64,000 nucleotides of DNA from Saprospiraceae bacterium (GCA_016714445.1 JADJNF010000009.1:620001-684000); one strand, 5' to 3'; shown: positions 27,316-37,269, counted from the stretch's first letter. Notes: a model not told the origin generated them from the sequence alone. Program-made: numbers and translations.

Positions 27316-30300
27316 TTAGTGCTGTATTACTATTCGCTTGGTCACATCAGGAAGTCCTTCTGCTTTCATACGTATAAGATACATACCATTTACAAATGAT
27401 GTCATATCTACTTCTTCTATTCCTCTTGACGCATCAATTTTTGTTGATCTCATCAATTTGCCTTGTACATTATAAATTTCCATTTGGACATCTTTTTTGC
27501 CGTAAGCATTCATGTTTATTTCCACATATCCACTGGTTGGATTTGGCATGACTGTAAAATCAACATCAGCAAATATATCTTCACTTATATTTCCATTGGA
27601 AGCAGGTTTAGTCTGATTACCTCCCGTCACAGTTACGTTTGAAAATTTGGCGGTCACCGAACTGTTTTCAGTATAATTGGTAATTACCAAGCCGACTTGT
27701 ATACAGTTAGGCATAATAATGGTTTGAGCTCCGGCTGGATACCAGGTAGTACCATTAGGAGATATAAACATTACAAACTGATTTCCTGTTCTTGTGATGC
27801 GCAACCAGTATCTGCTTTGACTAGCGAACTGCTGAGGATAAGCTGTACCGTCCGTAGTAGTACGGAACTCTCTTCTACTGAATTCACTCAGATTTGTCAT
27901 CAATTGTGCTTTTTTAGATCCGGCAGCATTGCTTTCTCTCATAGTGACGCCAGCCCAACCAAGTGCAGAACCTGAAATACTGGTTACTCTAGCAGTAATA
28001 GTACCATTTCCACATAATTGACGTTGTGCAGAAGCAAGCTCATCACTCACAAAAGAATTAGGATAATAACAATTAACACTTGTACCTGTATATACCTGAG
28101 TAGTTGGGTTATATGAATAATTAGTTCCAGGGCAATTTACCCCTTGTTCACTCCAACCTGAAGGTAAAGCACAATTAGAAAAATACATATTATCGATGTA
28201 AAAATCCACAACCCCGTTTGGCATTCCGGATAGGATATATTGTGCCAAATTCGACCTGCTTGTCAAACCTGTAAAACTGCTCAACGGAATTTCATATGAA
28301 ACCCATTCACCTAATTTAGGGTTGTTAAATGTCAATTCAAATTCCGGATTAGGACCTGCAAAAGTTCCATCAGGACCTAAATCGACCAGCTTAATACGAA
28401 ACTGTGTAGCATTTGCTGACCAAAAGTCTACATGTAATGTCGTCATTGCACTTGCATTTATAGGAGCAGACGTCGTCTCAATACCTAAGAAGGTAACATT
28501 TTGATAAAATTTAACATCGTTTCCTGCCACCTGCGTATTTGTAAGCGTAACCGGTGCTTGGGACCACGGAGTAAGGAAAGTATTTACCGACACATTACTA
28601 TAACTATTACTGAAAAGTGAAATCACCTGATCTGATGGACACGTAGGTAATGGTGCTGCGGTAGTAGGTGCTGTAGGCAGTAAAGGAATAGTAGGACACA
28701 CTGCAATAAATGGAATTGAAATGTCTCGCAAAATCCAGTTTCCACCAAAATTGGCTTTGCTCCAAAGGACATTTAACATAACATTTGATGGAGGAGGTCC
28801 ATTTAACCACCTTAGTATACTGCGCAACTTACCAGGGGATACTTCAACAAAAGGAGATATAGTCGCTCCTGCAGCACCTTCAACTATTAATACGTCAGCT
28901 GGTGAAGCTGTTGCGGATTCAATGTCTACCGTCATGGAATTTTCCCCGGAGTTTCCGATAGAAAGTTTGATCTCAGTTGCAGTTTCTGCTGGAATTCCTA
29001 AATGATATGCACTTGTATTGCAGTATGGCGAAGGTACATCACAAGTCGAGAAATATATGTTATCAAGATAAATAGCAGTTGGAGTTCCCCCAAAAGCTTC
29101 AAATTTTAATTGTCTTATGGCATCCCATGTCATTCCACCAAAAGCACTCTTGGGCAAAGTAACTTTGGTCCATGTACCTGATGTAAATGGAACAGTAACC
29201 AAAACTTCCGCAGGTCCTGTACCAAAGTTGATAGGGGAAACCTTCAGTGTAGTAATCGCCGGATTTGCAACAGTCCATACATCAAAGTGCAAATATTTCA
29301 TGGATGAAGCATTTGTTTGTGTCAAATCGGTACCTTGGAAATTAAAATTAGTGTAAGCCATTACAACATTCCCTGTCCCTGGATCGAAATTAGGATTTAC
29401 AGTACCTGACTGACCCCAAAATGGATTGTAATTGGTAGCAATATTTGTTGGATAACCTCCACCATAGATATTAATTACATTAGCTGCTGGGCATGTTGGT
29501 GTTGCTGGAGAGTCTGTTGGTGAAGTAGGGCCACAAGAAGCTGTAGCTGCACAACTTTGCCAGGCATAAGTTACTGATTGGGAAGTTCCTGATACATTGA
29601 AGGAGCGCTTAAGGCCTCCTGCACCATTGCTTGTACAAGCCAAGCCAGTAAGATTTTCAGGTCCACCTGCACCAGATGCTCCGGCAAAAAAGAAATTAAA
29701 ACGTACTTCACCTGCTGGAATAGCAAAAGTGCCGCACCAGATGTTATTACCCATATTGGTAAGGTTTCGATAACCATTGGAAGGACCGCCTTCAAAATAG
29801 ATCTGCTGGGCGGCGAAACCTGGCGTTTGCGCCACACATGTGTAGTCAACACAAAAAGTTACGTTGGTGGCAGGAGGAGCTGCAGCACCTGAGATTTGGA
29901 CATCGGATGTAAAACCATTCGAATACATACCTGATGATGTATTAAATTGATAAAGCCAAAAAGTATAAGATGTACCTGGAGTTAATCCTGTTAACATAAA
30001 ACCAAAAGCAGAAGTACCATTCCCATCCCCGGCTGTACTACCAAAAATGTATTGAGTTGCTGTTTTTGGGTCCACTGGCGCAGAAGCTGTGAGTGAATAA
30101 AATAGTCTATAAACAGTATTATTCATACCCACCTGATTTGGTCCTACTGCTAAAAATATTTCTCCTGAGCCAGCAGTGGGAGGAGTGATTCTCGCATCTA
30201 ACCCAACCGGATCGGCAGGAATCTGAGCTCCTATATTCTGTATAAAAGCTAAATTAAAAATAAGAAAACAAAAAAGTAAAGGTACTTTTAAAAGTTGGCC

Positions 30301-30393
30301 TATTAAATTTTCATTTTTCGTATCATTCGATTTTAAGTCGTAGGTTGGGGTCGTAAATTGTTTCAAATTTACGGTAGACAAATCTGTTCTCAT
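27316..30393 (-). CDS. Large multidomain T9SS type A cargo protein with carbohydrate-binding-like modules
   Basis: A 1025-residue secreted protein starting at 30393. An unusually long polar leader of about 35 residues precedes the hydrophobic segment VPLLFCFLIFNLAFIQNIGAQ. Then come: a beta domain with FLAVGPNQVGMNNTVYRLFY, a starch-binding-like module (TFCVDYTCVAQTPG ... YFEGGPSNGYRNLTNMGNN), two related beta-sandwich modules (VINIYGGGYPTN ... AIYLDNIYFSTC and VISLFSNSYSNV ... VDFYIDNMYFSNC) of the type found beside Bacteroidota glucanases, a DUF1349/concanavalin-like module (GWAGVTMRESNAAGSKKAQL), and the T9SS type A tail (VMPNPTSGYVEINM ... GMYLIRMKAEGLPDVTKRIVIQH). No catalytic domain is recognised, so glycan binding or adhesion is more likely than hydrolysis. 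Confidence 0.85.
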   Translation of the reverse strand: MRTDLSTVNLKQFTTPTYDLKSNDTKNENLIGQLLKVPLLFCFLIFNLAFIQNIGAQIPADPVGLDARITPPTAGSGEIFLAVGPNQVGMNNTVYRLFYSLTASAPVDPKTATQYIFGSTAGDGNGTSAFGFMLTGLTPGTSYTFWLYQFNTSSGMYSNGFTSDVQISGAAAPPATNVTFCVDYTCVAQTPGFAAQQIYFEGGPSNGYRNLTNMGNNIWCGTFAIPAGEVRFNFFFAGASGAGGPENLTGLACTSNGAGGLKRSFNVSGTSQSVTYAWQSCAATASCGPTSPTDSPATPTCPAANVINIYGGGYPTNIATNYNPFWGQSGTVNPNFDPGTGNVVMAYTNFNFQGTDLTQTNASSMKYLHFDVWTVANPAITTLKVSPINFGTGPAEVLVTVPFTSGTWTKVTLPKSAFGGMTWDAIRQLKFEAFGGTPTAIYLDNIYFSTCDVPSPYCNTSAYHLGIPAETATEIKLSIGNSGENSMTVDIESATASPADVLIVEGAAGATISPFVEVSPGKLRSILRWLNGPPPSNVMLNVLWSKANFGGNWILRDISIPFIAVCPTIPLLPTAPTTAAPLPTCPSDQVISLFSNSYSNVSVNTFLTPWSQAPVTLTNTQVAGNDVKFYQNVTFLGIETTSAPINASAMTTLHVDFWSANATQFRIKLVDLGPDGTFAGPNPEFELTFNNPKLGEWVSYEIPLSSFTGLTSRSNLAQYILSGMPNGVVDFYIDNMYFSNCALPSGWSEQGVNCPGTNYSYNPTTQVYTGTSVNCYYPNSFVSDELASAQRQLCGNGTITARVTSISGSALGWAGVTMRESNAAGSKKAQLMTNLSEFSRREFRTTTDGTAYPQQFASQSRYWLRITRTGNQFVMFISPNGTTWYPAGAQTIIMPNCIQVGLVITNYTENSSVTAKFSNVTVTGGNQTKPASNGNISEDIFADVDFTVMPNPTSGYVEINMNAYGKKDVQMEIYNVQGKLMRSTKIDASRGIEEVDMTSFVNGMYLIRMKAEGLPDVTKRIVIQH

Positions 30394-30988
30394 AAGATTA
30401 TAAATGTGGTTGGTTAAAAAAATATTCATTAGATTCTAAAAAATAACATTGTAAAAATTCCTGTGTTTTTTAAACAGCTATAAATTAAAAAATGAACTCT
30501 ATGCCAAGTTGAAAATGCATTAAAACATATGTTGATTTAATACGCTCAATAATACTCCCAACTTTTCCTGATATCATACTTTTAGTTGTTTTATAAAAAA
30601 AACAATTTATAATGTAGTGATAACAACAAGGTTTTACAATTAAATAAAGGTCAAATGTACTTTTATAGCTCAAGACCATCTATTAAACAACTACATCAAC
30701 ACTACATCATACCTTTATATTTACGTATCAATCCACGATTAGACTATTTGTATCAAAGATTCTTATGATCATATGAGCAAGTTTCACCTGTTCTGAAATA
30801 GTTTTTTATCTTCACCTGATATACATATGGAGCATGTTTCAAGATACTTTAAATCAATATCAGGATAACATAAGTAATATCGCCTAGTCCTGAATTTTAA
30901 AACGATATACCAAAACGGTATTTACTAAGAAGGCAAAAAGTCTGTAGCTTGACAGCTTAATTTTAAGGGCTAAAAAATAATTGAAAAC
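30394..30988. other. Long AT-rich intergenic region
   Basis: Nearly 600 bases before the cargo gene. A -7-like TACATTTG on the minus strand lies at 30659-30652, which would leave a leader of about 260 bases. A 64-codon minus-strand frame (30485-30679) has no coding character. No other structure is evident. Confidence 0.4.
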
Positions 30989-32089
30989 CTACACTTCTAC
31001 AAAGCCTTTCCACTTTTTCATGTACTCTATAAATTTTTCTCCCAAGTCAGCGTTTTGCAGTTGTTCTGTAGTGAAGGGTGGTTTGGGGATTGGTTTATCC
31101 GCACTTTTAACCAGGCTTGGCCAATTAGGAATACCAATGGCTGCTCTGCCTAAAGCGACCATATCTGCTCTCAAGTCAAGCGCTTTATTGGCATCCTGGC
31201 CTGTCCAAATTTCACCAGCCACAAATATAGGCGTGTGATTTCCTACTGACTCTCTGAAATAAGTGATCAGCGCTTTATCGACATTAGCATATTTATCTGG
31301 TCTTTTAAGCGCATCCCAGGGAGAAATATGAATATAATCGGCTCCTTCTTCAGATAATATTCGAGCCAACTCAAGACTTTCATCAAAATCAATGCCCTGA
31401 AAAGTATATTTATCTTCAGGCGATAATCTCACCCCGACTATAAAACCCGTAGGAATTTTTTCTTTGATAGACTTAAGTATGGTTCTTACCAGTCGGGTTC
31501 TGTTCTCAAAATTTCCTCCCCATTCATCTGATCGGATGTTGGTCACGGTACTCATAAACTGGTGCAACAGATATCCATGTGCCCCATGTAGCTCGACACC
31601 ATTAAAACCGGCTCTGTAGGCGCGGTCAGCGGCGTCAACAAATGCCTGAATAATGTGGTGAATGTCATCTTTTGTGCCTTTCCTTACATCGATCATTTTA
31701 CTTCCTACTTTCATCTCATGTGCACTTGCACTCCACGGCTGCAATCCTGTAACATCTTCCGGGCTTCTGGCGCCACCATGAAATAACTGAACAATAGCCA
31801 GACTTTGTTGCTCCCGTATACCTTTTGCAAGTTTTGCAAGACCGTCCAGATGGACGTCATCAAAAATACCTAGTTCGCCACGCCAGCCTTGTCCGTCTTT
31901 TGAGACATGGGCCGCACAAGTGATGATGATACCAAAACCTTCTTTGGCCCGCCGGGTCAGCCATATATACTCGTCATCTCCCAAGGTACCATCGTCATTA
32001 CTTTGCAGATTGGTCATAGGAGCCAAAACAATCCTGTTGACAGATGTCAAACCAGATTTAATAAAGGTATATGGTTCAAAGAGTTTCAT
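30989..32089 (-). CDS. Old Yellow Enzyme family NADH:flavin oxidoreductase
   Basis: A 366-residue FMN enzyme of TIM-barrel fold. Family motifs are visible: NRIVLAPMTNLQS at the N-terminus, VQLFHGGARS, the active-site region GFNGVELHGAHGYLLHQFMS with the two substrate-binding histidines, RTRLVRTILKSIKEKI, VGVRLSPEDKYTFQG, and RADMVALGRAAIGIPNWP for phosphate binding. Members reduce activated C=C bonds of enones using NAD(P)H; the physiological substrate is usually unknown. No signal peptide. It starts 59 bases after the TPR membrane gene and could be read through from that operon. Confidence 0.92.
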   Translation of the reverse strand: MKLFEPYTFIKSGLTSVNRIVLAPMTNLQSNDDGTLGDDEYIWLTRRAKEGFGIIITCAAHVSKDGQGWRGELGIFDDVHLDGLAKLAKGIREQQSLAIVQLFHGGARSPEDVTGLQPWSASAHEMKVGSKMIDVRKGTKDDIHHIIQAFVDAADRAYRAGFNGVELHGAHGYLLHQFMSTVTNIRSDEWGGNFENRTRLVRTILKSIKEKIPTGFIVGVRLSPEDKYTFQGIDFDESLELARILSEEGADYIHISPWDALKRPDKYANVDKALITYFRESVGNHTPIFVAGEIWTGQDANKALDLRADMVALGRAAIGIPNWPSLVKSADKPIPKPPFTTEQLQNADLGEKFIEYMKKWKGFVEV

Positions 32090-32148
32090 TGGATGGATTT
32101 TGGGTCATGATTGTGTTTAAGCAGGATATACCTTCACAGCACACAACA

Positions 32149-33414
32149 TTATTCTCTGATCAGTATATAATTGGTGTACCACTGATAACCTATCAGAGCC
32201 AATACAGGAAGAAATGATATGGAAGATAAAAATGTTCCTGAAGAAATAGCCAATACACTATCTATTAATATTAACATCGCAATTGCCAGGGTCCAGTATC
32301 TGAGTTTTCTTTTGTTTTCTTCCAGATAGGGATTATTCATGCTTCCTACGGGTATCATCATGGCAAATGCAAAAAGACTTAATGACAATAATCCATCATT
32401 TCTATATCCTATCCAAAATACTAAAATACTGGTCAAAGATATGAGCAACGAAATACCAACTAACCTGGCGGATTGTTTCTGATCCTCATCCAATGTAAGT
32501 TTTCCAAAAGGGTTTGTAAGCAAGTACAGGTTCATCAGCGGCGAAAAAATCCATGTGGAAATAAAAAATAAAGCGATCAGGACAATTAACGGAATCAAAA
32601 AAGGTTGCAATCCTGCATAATTTTCAGCTAATGTCACCAAAACCCTGTATACTATATAACCGCCGATAATAAATCCCCATTGATTGTTTCCTTTCATTTT
32701 TCCCAACCAAAGCATCAGCATAAGAAAGTATCGGTATACCGGAAAACGAGCTTTCATGGCTTCCAGCATTCCACCACGGGCATATTCATTCATGGGTTCC
32801 TGTTTCAGGGCAGTTTTAAAATGCTGAAGCGCCATATCCGACTTACCCTGATGCAAGAGTCCCCATCCCATATTGGCATGTGTATCAGCATTGTCAGGAT
32901 CTGAAGCCAGTGATTTATTTATGGTTTGGAATGCTTCTTCCTTTCTGTTGAGTCCGACCAATGCTGACGCACGGGCGTTGAGTGCATCTATGTTTTCAGC
33001 ATCAACACTTAGTCCAAGGTCAGCTGAATCCAGGGCTTCTTTGTAATCTTTGGTTTGGAGTAGGATATTGGCCTTAAATGCAAAATAATCCGCATTGGCA
33101 GGATCAAGTTTTATGGCTTCATTTAGAGTAGAAAGGGCTTCATCAAACTTTCTCTCTGTGCCCCGGATGGTTGCCAATAAATAAAAGGCAAATGCTTCAT
33201 TGGGATGATGTGTGATGATCAATCTGCACAATTCTTCCGCAGGACCATATTTTTTGAGTCCCATCTTTGCTATAGCCATCATCTTCATGATGTCTGTGCC
33301 TTCATACCCTGTGGCCATCAATCTTTCCAGAATTTCTTCTGCATGCCCGAATCTGCCTTGAGACAATAATACATCAGCATGAGATATTTGTCTTACGAAC
33401 TCATACTGATTCAT
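32149..33414 (-). CDS. TPR protein with C-terminal membrane domain
   Basis: A 421-residue protein in two halves. Residues about 5-215 contain about five to six tetratricopeptide repeats (GHAEEILERLMATGYEG, AFAFYLLATIRGTERKFDEA, ALDSADLGLSVDAENIDALN, ADTHANMGWGLLHQGKSDMA). Residues about 225-415 contain about six membrane segments (GFIIGGYIVYRVLVTL, FLIPLIVLIALFFISTWIF, LVGISLLISLTSILVFWIGY and others). The start codon overlaps the stop of the AAA+ gene (TAATG), so the two are translated together. The TPR part presumably binds a partner at the membrane, perhaps the AAA+ protein. Function unknown. Confidence 0.8.
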   Translation of the reverse strand: MNQYEFVRQISHADVLLSQGRFGHAEEILERLMATGYEGTDIMKMMAIAKMGLKKYGPAEELCRLIITHHPNEAFAFYLLATIRGTERKFDEALSTLNEAIKLDPANADYFAFKANILLQTKDYKEALDSADLGLSVDAENIDALNARASALVGLNRKEEAFQTINKSLASDPDNADTHANMGWGLLHQGKSDMALQHFKTALKQEPMNEYARGGMLEAMKARFPVYRYFLMLMLWLGKMKGNNQWGFIIGGYIVYRVLVTLAENYAGLQPFLIPLIVLIALFFISTWIFSPLMNLYLLTNPFGKLTLDEDQKQSARLVGISLLISLTSILVFWIGYRNDGLLSLSLFAFAMMIPVGSMNNPYLEENKRKLRYWTLAIAMLILIDSVLAISSGTFLSSISFLPVLALIGYQWYTNYILIRE

Positions 33415-34760
33415 TATTTTATAAATTTTAATATTTCATCATATATACCTGATTCATTAGCAAAAAGGGCATAATTTTTAGCCGTGTTAAACCACTCCCG
33501 GGTGCTTGCATGATGTCTTTTTGCCGCTTGCAAAAGATCTTGTGTCGTGATAGGTTCAGGAATACCTGTTCTAAGTGCTATTTTTAGTTTCTCCTCGATA
33601 GCCAAATCCACCAAAGCTTTCAGATCAGCCCCTGAATAATGTTTGGTATGTTCTATTACCTTTTTAAAATCAATTTTTTCTTTTGGTTTTTCATGCATGA
33701 TGATCTCAAGTATCTTTTCTTTACTGACATCATCCGGAGGTGGTACAAATATGATTCTGTCAAATCTTCCCGGCCGGCGAAATGCAGGATCAAGATGCCA
33801 GGGAGCATTAGTAGCACCCAACACCAGAATACCATCATTGTTACCATCAACGCCGTCGAGCTCAGAAAGAAACTGATTAATCACATGACGGCCTGACGAA
33901 TTTTTCATATCTGACCGGCTTGCACCTAGTGCATCCACCTCATCAAAAAACAAAACACACGGCGTATTTCTCCTGGCTACTTCAAATATATATCCCATAT
34001 TCTTTTCGCTGCGACCTATCCACATATCCAGGATATCATTGATCCCTACACTGATAAAATTGGCATTGATCTCTCCCGCCGTGGCTTTGGCCAGATAGGT
34101 TTTACCGCACCCCGGCGGACCATAAAGCAGGATTCCTCCACCTACTTTTTTACCATATGCCGCATACAATTCAGCATTTTCGAGTGGTTTTATGATTTTC
34201 AGGTCAATTTCTTCCTTTAGTTTTTCCATCCCTCCTACATCTTTGAAGGAAATATTGGGCTTTTCCATAAAAAAATCCTTATCGTCAGGCCCAGCCTCAA
34301 ATCCAAATCCGAAAGGATCTTCGTCATCAAATTCTTCCCCTTCGTCATCAAAATCAAATGAAGGCATACGGAGGTTTTCATCCAGCTCTTTGTCTTCAAA
34401 ATCCGGATTGTTGTCCAATATTTTTTCATATAATTCCTGTGCATCCTCGATGGATTTTTCGCGTACCAGCGATTTAGCACAAATGACCATCATCCGCTCA
34501 GATGCTTTATTGCGCTGAATAAGTTCTTCTACTATAACAATAACGCCTGAATATCTGCCACGTCTGAAGTAAATTTCAGCGAGACCTTCTTTTGCCTTGA
34601 TGTGATTACTGTCATAATTCAAAACAGTCTGATATTCTGTTTCCGCTTCTTCAAGCTTTCCAAAATGTAAATATTTGCCAGCCAGCATGATTCTGAGGGG
34701 CAAATTGTCCGGAGAACTTTCTATGGCTTCTTTGAGCGACTCTATGTCCTGATTTTTCAT
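33414..34760 (-). CDS. TPR-AAA+ ATPase of the classic (Cdc48/FtsH-like) clade
   Basis: A 448-residue ATPase. Residues about 5-125 hold tetratricopeptide repeats (LGKYLHFGKLEEAETEYQTV-like), then an acidic linker (FDFDDEGEEFDDEDPFGFGFE, about 135-157), then one AAA+ module: FKDVGGMEKLKEEI, Walker A GPPGCGKT (214-221), pore-loop region LDMWIGRSEKN, Walker B CVLFFDEVDALG (268-279), sensor 1 LGATNAP and arginine fingers in FRRPGRFDR (328-333). The module is of the remodelling/unfolding type, but there is no protease domain, so it may act as a chaperone or disassembly machine with the TPR part selecting substrate. Its ATG overlaps the upstream gene by four bases. Specific function not known. Confidence 0.88.
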   Translation of the reverse strand: MKNQDIESLKEAIESSPDNLPLRIMLAGKYLHFGKLEEAETEYQTVLNYDSNHIKAKEGLAEIYFRRGRYSGVIVIVEELIQRNKASERMMVICAKSLVREKSIEDAQELYEKILDNNPDFEDKELDENLRMPSFDFDDEGEEFDDEDPFGFGFEAGPDDKDFFMEKPNISFKDVGGMEKLKEEIDLKIIKPLENAELYAAYGKKVGGGILLYGPPGCGKTYLAKATAGEINANFISVGINDILDMWIGRSEKNMGYIFEVARRNTPCVLFFDEVDALGASRSDMKNSSGRHVINQFLSELDGVDGNNDGILVLGATNAPWHLDPAFRRPGRFDRIIFVPPPDDVSKEKILEIIMHEKPKEKIDFKKVIEHTKHYSGADLKALVDLAIEEKLKIALRTGIPEPITTQDLLQAAKRHHASTREWFNTAKNYALFANESGIYDEILKFIK

Positions 34761-35551
34761 TTTTGAAGTATGTTTTGATATTTAAAAAGACGTGAAGCCT
34801 GCAATTGTTCATTTTGGATTTCTTCTATCCTTTGATCCAATAACTCTTTTGTCTCTGATATTCTTTGCAACGTTACACTATATATTACCTCTTTATAAAG
34901 TCCGGTGCATGATAAATATTTATTTTTTGCCTTTGCTAATATGTCATCCAGAAAATCTGAATAAATCTTTTTTGATTTCATTTTATCATAATATAACAAA
35001 GAAATGAGAAACCTGTTGCCATTGATAAAGTCAAGATCTTCAAACAAGTCCTCAATATCATCATTGACTTCTGTAACCAAATCGTAAAACCTCCAATCTG
35101 AAAGCATGCCGCATACAGGTGTAAGTTGGAATCTTTCATATATCAATCTCCTCAGCAATTTAACATCACAGGATTTATAGAAATAAAAATATTCCATATC
35201 AAAACGAAGCGGAGACTTACCCTGTCTTAATTCAAGTTCATGCTTTTCATATTTTTTGATATGATTTAAATATGCAGTGTATTGATCAGTCGGAATGTGA
35301 AACGGATCAAGAGAATTTTTTATATTATCCCAGTGAAGGTTTAGTATTTGTGGATTCGTTTGCCAGTTGGCTTCGAGATGGGCATCGAGAAAATAAATGT
35401 TGGTTTGTAATTGTATCAGATGCTCTATAAAAATACTTTGTAATGCTTCATCCACATGGCTAGCTTCCAGTAATTGAGGAAAAAGCCTGTAATCAAACAA
35501 TTCTACTATTTTTTTGCGCAGCTCTGCTTCATTGATGTGTGGTTCAATCAT
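34757..35551 (-). CDS. Hypothetical helical protein, first gene of the TPR-AAA+ operon
   Basis: A 264-residue protein without signal peptide or membrane segment, rich in helix-forming and aromatic residues (FIEHLIQLQTNIYFLDAHLE, FDMEYFYFYKSCDVKLLRRL). No family recognised. Its stop overlaps the start of the AAA+ gene by four bases, so it is translationally coupled to it, which makes it a candidate adaptor, substrate or regulator of that ATPase. This is inference from gene order alone. Confidence 0.7.
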   Translation of the reverse strand: MIEPHINEAELRKKIVELFDYRLFPQLLEASHVDEALQSIFIEHLIQLQTNIYFLDAHLEANWQTNPQILNLHWDNIKNSLDPFHIPTDQYTAYLNHIKKYEKHELELRQGKSPLRFDMEYFYFYKSCDVKLLRRLIYERFQLTPVCGMLSDWRFYDLVTEVNDDIEDLFEDLDFINGNRFLISLLYYDKMKSKKIYSDFLDDILAKAKNKYLSCTGLYKEVIYSVTLQRISETKELLDQRIEEIQNEQLQASRLFKYQNILQK

Positions 35552-35647
35552 TCTGATCTAAATTTATGATTCCTGTATTAAAGACGTAAAATTGTAAATT
35601 ATATTGAGATTGGCAAAACTTATTATTACAAAATTGTATTTAATTTT

Positions 35648-36586
35648 ATGAACTTAAAAGTAAAACATCACGAAATCAATATTGATTTGCTTTATTATTT
35701 TATCAGCAAGTATATCCATCGATGCACAGATTTTAGGTGGCTTTATGAATGAAGCAAAAAGGAAATTAGAACGTAAAATAGAAGATAAAATCATACAGGC
35801 TGTATCTGATGAACTGGCACAAAGGGCATTCAAACCCATAGATCAAGCCATTGACTCTATGATGCGAAAAAAATATCAGGATTCCTTTAATAACGGACAG
35901 CCATTTGACCATGAAAAAAATGGGTGAAGCCTAAACTGTATTACTGAGCTCCATAAATCTTCCTGAAAAATATACCTTTGATGTCACTCAGGAAGTAGAA
36001 AACATAGATTACAGTAAAAAAAAGAAATTATATCAAATTGTATTATTCCAAAAATAACGCCATAAGTAGGTATAGAAACGACAGATGAAAAACAAGAAAA
36101 ACACCTCGTAGTAATGGATCTTTCCCAAGATATCATGGTCTTGTATACAACAGATAAAAAAGGTAAAAAGACTGGTCAGGCTATTCCATCAGTCATGAAG
36201 CTGGCTGGTGCAATGACAAATAGTGTAAAAGATACAGACAGTATATCTTATCAAATGAATCTGAAAAAACCAGGAAAAACAAAAAAAATAGCCGGTTACA
36301 TTGGCACCGAGTATAAAGGTAATTCCACGAATGAAGATATTGTCATGTATATTTCTGACCAATTTCCTATCAAATGGGAAAAAACTTTCAGCCAATATAA
36401 CAAACAGTTTGCTCCTGAGCCATTTACAGAAAATGTGGATATATAGGAAGGTGGTCTCATGCTGGAATATGAAAATACAAGGAAAGATGAAAAAGGAGAA
36501 AAACGACTTGGGTAACCAAAAAGGTAAGTGAAAAAACATTTTCCATCATCCCATCCGAATACGAATTTAATAAAACAGAAAAATAA
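35648..36586 (+). pseudogene. Decayed gene for a small secreted DUF4412-like protein
   Basis: Pieces of one protein can be read in changing frames: a signal-peptide end ICFIILSASISIDAQ (35682 on), FMNEAKRKLERKIEDKIIQA to DSFNNGQPFDHEKNG, LPEKYTFDVTQEVENIDYS (about 35958 on), GIETTDEKQEKHLVVMDLSQ (about 36070 on) through FTENVDI, a stop, EGGLMLEYENTRKDEKGEKR, and finally VTKKVSEKTFSIIPSEYEF up to a TAA at 36586. At least four frameshifts or stops separate them. The order and style fit a DUF4412-type secreted protein of Bacteroidota, tentatively. The accumulation of several lesions argues for true decay and against a single sequencing error. Confidence 0.8.
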
Positions 36587-36676
36587 AATCGTTAACAAAC
36601 CCCAATATCCACTGAAGTTTTGTTAAAGTTAATTTAAGTGTTGGAAAATATGAATCCTTTTTAGTGTAGAGAAAGT

Positions 36677-36684
36677 TATCTTTG
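36677..36684 (+). promoter_or_regulatory. Probable -7 box for the thioredoxin-like gene
   Basis: TATCTTTG matches TAnnTTTG and lies about 31 bases before the ATG at 36715. No clear -33 TTG at 19-20 bases upstream is seen. Confidence 0.4.
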
Positions 36685-36714
36685 CATTGATAACAATACG
36701 GTTTAAGATTTCTC

Positions 36715-37269
36715 ATGATCAAGTATACTCTTTTAACATTATTATTTTTTGCCCATACCGCAGCAAATACGCTTGTGGCACAAAACAGGATTAAATGGAT
36801 TACGTGGGAAGAAGCTGTCGAAAAATCTAAAAAAGAAAAAAGGAAGATTTTTGTAGATGTCTACACAGATTGGTGTGGGTGGTGTAAAAAATTGGACAAA
36901 TCAACTTTTGCCGAAGATCACATAGCAAAATACATCAATGCAAACTACTATCCGGTAAAATTTAATGCTGAAATGGAAACCCCGGTACTTCTGAAGGGAA
37001 CAGAATACAAATTTATAAAAAGCGGAAACAGAGGTTATCATGAATTGGCCACTGTATTGCTGCAAGGTAAAATGAGCTATCCATCCATGGTATTTCTGGA
37101 TGAAGATTTCAACATAATACAAGCTATTCCTGGTTTTCAGGATGTTTCAGGATTTGAGATGATCATCACATATTTTGGTTCGAATAGTCACAAAACGGTG
37201 CCGTGGAACAGATTTATGCAAACATTTCAAAAAGACGTGTATTTTAATGTTCAGGTGGGCAAAAAGTAA
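36715..37269 (+). CDS. Secreted thioredoxin-like protein (CGWC)
   Basis: A 184-residue protein with a signal peptide (MIKYTLLTLLFFAHTAANTLVAQ). The thioredoxin fold shows KIFVDVYTDWCGWCKKLD with redox pair Cys54-Cys57, followed by STFAEDHIAKYINANYYPVKFNAE and the cis-proline region MSYPSMVFLDEDFNII. It belongs to the group with DUF255/thioredoxin_7-type domains that act in the periplasm as disulfide reductases. Length is usual for the group plus a short C-terminal tail. It stands alone, downstream of the decayed gene. Confidence 0.88.
   Translation: MIKYTLLTLLFFAHTAANTLVAQNRIKWITWEEAVEKSKKEKRKIFVDVYTDWCGWCKKLDKSTFAEDHIAKYINANYYPVKFNAEMETPVLLKGTEYKFIKSGNRGYHELATVLLQGKMSYPSMVFLDEDFNIIQAIPGFQDVSGFEMIITYFGSNSHKTVPWNRFMQTFQKDVYFNVQVGKK

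Noticed and set aside
30485..30679. 64-codon minus-strand ORF in the long intergenic region
   Set aside because: Low-complexity, no start-site support, no family resemblance.
36189..36598. Minus-strand ORFs across the decayed gene
   Set aside because: The plus strand shows segments of a recognisable protein; the minus frames are shadows.
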